A stretch of 64,000 nucleotides of DNA from Lacrimispora xylanisolvens (GTDB lineage: Bacteria > Bacillota > Clostridia > Lachnospirales > Lachnospiraceae): contig NZ_PTJA01000001.1 of assembly GCF_002934545.1 (NCBI RefSeq), forward strand, positions 186,001-250,000, read 5' to 3'. The translations under genes were made by a program, and so were the position numbers. Positions 61,221 through 64,000 of the stretch are shown here, in pieces (the stretch's first letter is position 1; each line of letters begins with the position of its first letter). The notes under the pieces are model-generated. The model saw only the letters and a list, made by a program, of their open reading frames with translations. It searched no databases and was not told where the DNA came from.

Positions 61221-61844
61221 ATGCAGGCACTTGGCTTTATAGAAACAAAAGGTGTGCTGGTGGCAATTGAAGCTGCCGATGCCATGTTAAAGGCAGCGGA
61301 TGTGTCTCTGGTAGAGAAAACCAAAGTTGGCGGAGGTCTCATTACTGTTACGGTGACCGGCGATGTGGCGGCAGTGAAGGCAGCGGTTGAGGCCGGAGCG
61401 GCGGCAGTGGAGCGAATTAACAGTGCCGCATTAATCACACGCCATGTGATTCCAAGGCCTCATGAGGAACTTGCAGCTGTCATCGGCGGCAACACTCCAG
61501 ATGAACCGGAGAAGGCACCAGTACCGGAGATTACTATGGAACCGGAAGTAGAGGCAGCCACACCAGTCGATGAGACAGTTGAATCATCTGCTCAGATAAC
61601 AGACGAAGAACCAAACTCAGAGACAGAGCTGGTGGATACCATAAAGAGAGAGACCATTGATCTTTGGATGCACCAGGACGGTCTTACTGAGACCATGAAG
61701 ATACTTGAAGATATGAAGGTAACAGAGCTTAGGACGCTTGCCCGTGAATATCCCGAATTCAGCATAGCTGGAAGAGAGATTTCAAAGGCAAATAAAACCC
61801 TGCTGCTGGAAGAATTCAGGAAGTATTACGGACAAAATGATTAA
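61221..61844 (+). CDS. BMC-H protein with C-terminal SAP/Rho-N-like domain
   Basis: A 207-residue shell protein: BMC domain 1-90 with pore loop KVGGGLIT, an acidic Pro/Glu-rich linker (about 95-145) and a C-terminal helical domain (about 150-207; MKVTELRTLAREYPEFSIAG, then KANKTLLLEEFRKYY) that resembles SAP/Rho-N helix-extension-helix modules. EutK also pairs a BMC domain with a possible nucleic-acid-binding tail. Two ATGs stand side by side; ATG 61221 lies 6 bases after GGAGG and is preferred to 61218. Confidence 0.88.
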   Translation: MQALGFIETKGVLVAIEAADAMLKAADVSLVEKTKVGGGLITVTVTGDVAAVKAAVEAGAAAVERINSAALITRHVIPRPHEELAAVIGGNTPDEPEKAPVPEITMEPEVEAATPVDETVESSAQITDEEPNSETELVDTIKRETIDLWMHQDGLTETMKILEDMKVTELRTLAREYPEFSIAGREISKANKTLLLEEFRKYYGQND

Positions 61845-61870
61845 GATTTTTAGAAAAGGAGATACGGAAC

Positions 61871-63421
61871 ATGGAAAATTTTGATTATGATTTGCGTTCC
61901 ATCCAGGAAGCAAGGGATTTAGCCAGAAACGGCGAAGCGGCAGCAAAGAAAATAGCAGGATATACAGCAGAACAGATTGATGTCATCTTAAGAAGTATGG
62001 CAAAGGCAGGCGAGGAGCACTCCCTGTGTCTGGCTCAGATGGCAGTGGAAGAAACAGGATTCGGTAAAGTGATGGATAAGGCTTATAAGAACCATGCAGC
62101 TTCCACACTTTTATATGAAGAGATCAAGGACATGAAGACAAGAGGAATTCTTTGTGAAGATACCACAAAGCAGACCTTTGAAGTAGCAGAGCCGGTAGGT
62201 CTTGTAATGGGTATCGTACCTTCTACAAACCCAACCTCTACTGTATTCTTCAAATCCATGATCGCAATTAAATCAGGAAATGCAATCGTATTTTCCCCAC
62301 ATCCATCTGCAGCAAAATGTACTCAGAAAGCAGCAGAGGTTATGCGTGAAGCTGCCATTGCAGCTGGTGCACCAGAAGGAATTATCGGCTGCGTGACCAT
62401 GCCTTCCATGGGATCAACCAATGAGCTGATGAAATGTAAGGAAGTTTCCTTAATCATCGCAACAGGCGGTCCTGGTATGGTTAAAGCTGCTTACAGTGCA
62501 GGAAAACCTGCAATCGGCGTAGGCGCAGGAAACTCTCCGGCATACATCGAAAAGACTGCTGACGTAAAACATGCAGTAAGAACCATTATGGCCAGCAAGA
62601 CATTTGACTACGGTACTATCTGTGCATCTGAGCAGTCCATTATCTGCGAAGAGAGCAATCACGCAGAAGTTGTAGCAGAGTTAAAGAGCCAGGGCGGTTA
62701 CTTCATGACAAAAGAAGAAACTGACAAGGTTTGCAACCTGTTATTCAAAAACGGTCATAACATGAACGCAAAGTTTGTAGGACGTTCCCCTGAAGTGATC
62801 GCTGCAGCTGCAGGTATCACCATTCCGGAAGGCACAAAAGTGTTAATCGGTAAACAGGAAGGCGTAGGCGAAGGATATCCGTTATCCTATGAAAAGCTGA
62901 CAACCGTTCTTGGTTTCTATACCGTTAAGGACTGGGAAGAAGCATGTGGTTTAAGCTACCGTCTGTTACAGAACGGTATCGGACATACCATGAGCATTCA
63001 TACTCAGGACAGAGATATGGTATTAAAATTTGCAGCAAAACCAGCTTCCAGAATTCTTGTAAACACAGGCGGAAGCCAGGGCGGAACCGGAATCAGCACA
63101 GGCCTTCCAATTGCCTTCACATTAGGCTGCGGAACCTGCGGCGGAAGCTCCGTTTCTGAAAATGTAAGCCCGAAACACTTACTGAACGTTAAGACAGTAG
63201 CATTCGGCTTAAAAGACTGCGCAACCATTGTAGATGACGATCCAACTTTCATGTGGAAAGAAAAATCACAGGCTTCCTCTTCCTTTAGTCCTGCTGAGCT
63301 TGTTGCTTCCTTTGAGAAAAAGGAAAGCGCTCCGGCGACTTCCTGCCAGAGCGGCTGCGATGACAATGATAAGCTTGCGGCTCTTGTAAAGGAAATCGTT
63401 CTGGCTATGAAAGGCCAGTAA
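61871..63421 (+). CDS. cutF: CoA-acylating acetaldehyde dehydrogenase (active form)
   Basis: A 516-residue EutE/PduP-type enzyme. EPVGLVMGIVPSTNPTST and TGGPGMVKAAYSAGKPAIGVGAGNSP mark the cofactor region, and FDYGTICASEQS holds the catalytic Cys251. It converts acetaldehyde, CoA and NAD+ into acetyl-CoA. The C-terminal tail (DNDKLAALVKEIVLAMKGQ) after a Ser/Ala/Cys-rich linker is a probable encapsulation helix. AAAAGGAGA stands before the ATG. The symbol follows usage in cut clusters. Confidence 0.92.
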   Translation: MENFDYDLRSIQEARDLARNGEAAAKKIAGYTAEQIDVILRSMAKAGEEHSLCLAQMAVEETGFGKVMDKAYKNHAASTLLYEEIKDMKTRGILCEDTTKQTFEVAEPVGLVMGIVPSTNPTSTVFFKSMIAIKSGNAIVFSPHPSAAKCTQKAAEVMREAAIAAGAPEGIIGCVTMPSMGSTNELMKCKEVSLIIATGGPGMVKAAYSAGKPAIGVGAGNSPAYIEKTADVKHAVRTIMASKTFDYGTICASEQSIICEESNHAEVVAELKSQGGYFMTKEETDKVCNLLFKNGHNMNAKFVGRSPEVIAAAAGITIPEGTKVLIGKQEGVGEGYPLSYEKLTTVLGFYTVKDWEEACGLSYRLLQNGIGHTMSIHTQDRDMVLKFAAKPASRILVNTGGSQGGTGISTGLPIAFTLGCGTCGGSSVSENVSPKHLLNVKTVAFGLKDCATIVDDDPTFMWKEKSQASSSFSPAELVASFEKKESAPATSCQSGCDDNDKLAALVKEIVLAMKGQ

Positions 63422-63446
63422 TCAGAACTGAAAAAGGAGAACAGCA

Positions 63447-64000
63447 ATGGATAAGTATGAAGCGGTAATCAAGCTTTTAATGGACGCGGTTAAATCAGAA
63501 TCCGGCAGTGATGAGCTGACGATTCCGGTAGGCGTTTCCAACCGCCATGTGCATTTGTCTCAGGAAGATTTAGATACTCTGTTTGGAAACGGCTACCAGC
63601 TGACCAACATGAAAGAGTTATCCCAGCCTGGACAGTATGCATGCAAGGAAATGGTAACAGTATGCGGTCCCAAGGGAGCTATTGAGAAAGTCCGCATTTT
63701 AGGACCTGTAAGAAAGCAGACCCAGGTAGAAATCCTGGCTGCAGACTGCTTTAAACTTGGCAGAAATACAACACCTAAAATGTCTGGCGAACTGGCAGGA
63801 ACACCAGGAATCACTCTGGTAGGACCAAAAGGCACCGTAGAGACAAAAGAGGGCTTAATCATTGCCCAGAGACATATTCACATGTCACCGGCTGACGCTT
63901 TAAAATTCGGCGTACACGATGGTGAGACAGTTAAGATTGAAACAGAGGGCATCCGTGGAGGAATCTTTAACAACGTGGCAATCCGCGTAACAGAGACTTC
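63447..64000 (+). CDS. pduL: PduL-type phosphotransacylase, 5' part
   Basis: The first 184 codons are present; the window ends before the stop. The N-terminal amphipathic stretch (YEAVIKLLMDAVKSE) is a likely encapsulation helix. VGVSNRHVHLSQEDL and, further on, IIAQRHIHMSPADA are the two His-rich zinc-binding repeats of the PduL family. It turns acetyl-CoA and phosphate into acetyl phosphate, recycling CoA inside the shell. AAGGAGA precedes the ATG. Confidence 0.95.
   Translation, partial: MDKYEAVIKLLMDAVKSESGSDELTIPVGVSNRHVHLSQEDLDTLFGNGYQLTNMKELSQPGQYACKEMVTVCGPKGAIEKVRILGPVRKQTQVEILAADCFKLGRNTTPKMSGELAGTPGITLVGPKGTVETKEGLIIAQRHIHMSPADALKFGVHDGETVKIETEGIRGGIFNNVAIRVTET

Noticed and set aside
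1-64000. CRISPR arrays
   Set aside because: No regularly spaced direct repeats and no cas-like gene were seen in any part of the window.

Overview
The window reads as a chromosomal segment of a low-to-mid GC Gram-positive anaerobe of the Clostridia, most likely a Lachnospiraceae member of the Lacrimispora/Lachnoclostridium type. The evidence is strong AGGAGG ribosome binding sites, lipoproteins with Clostridia-style Thr/Glu/Ala linkers, a YesMN plus family-1 sugar ABC locus, a PBSX-like tail cluster and a type I choline microcompartment. Genus is inferred from overall character, not from a marker gene.

1-9.8 kb: the 3' end of a zinc-type alcohol dehydrogenase; a minus-strand GntR/FCD - SDR - YhcH - M28 peptidase operon; an orphan lipoprotein; then a complete BMP-type (purine nucleoside class) ABC transporter led by its own TetR regulator. 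A consensus promoter and a 7+2+7 palindrome lie in front of the TetR gene. 10.1 kb: tRNA-Gly(GCC) with promoter and terminator.

10.2-16.7 kb: AT-rich accessory strip of single genes (alpha/beta hydrolase, VOC protein, leaderless sugar-binding domain, DUF6886, isochorismatase-like hydrolase, BtrH-like, GyrI-like and HXXEE proteins). One promoter here has MerR-type geometry but no MerR gene is near. 16.7-27 kb: YesM/YesN two-component pair divergent from a sugar ABC importer, a GH3 beta-glucosidase and a YicI-type GH31 alpha-xylosidase, together best explained as uptake and breakdown of xyloglucan-type oligosaccharides. 27-28 kb: a secreted protein with cell-wall-binding repeats.

28.1-40.1 kb: a compact contractile-tail cluster in PBSX (xkdK-xkdV) order with a divergent XRE repressor, an operator array and a small late-regulator-like gene. 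It has no capsid, terminase, integrase or lysis gene, so it looks like a tailocin or other domesticated tail particle rather than a prophage. The tail chaperone gene carries a textbook A_AAA_AAC slippery site leading in frame into a 45-codon downstream reading frame. 40-47 kb: lipoprotein with an LprI-like domain, DJ-1/PfpI protein with an apparent AUU start, methyltransferase, YhgE/Pip membrane protein with an overlapping partner, thioredoxin.

46.9-64 kb: a choline-utilisation (cut) glycyl-radical microcompartment locus, cut off by the window edge inside pduL. A MerR-family regulator precedes a long operon: two paralogous DMT transporters, four BMC-H proteins, one EutS-type permuted BMC, one further short BMC-like protein, one EutN-type pentamer, CutC and CutD, two aldehyde dehydrogenase homologues (one lacking the catalytic cysteine), alcohol dehydrogenase, and EutP/EutT-like/EutJ/EutQ homologues. 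Choline would be split to trimethylamine and acetaldehyde inside the shell; the active aldehyde dehydrogenase, the alcohol dehydrogenase and PduL would turn acetaldehyde into ethanol and acetyl phosphate. The regulator gene and the operon have matching TTGACA-N20-TATACT promoters with a shared TTCCC/GGGAA dyad in the spacer, which points to joint control by the MerR protein.
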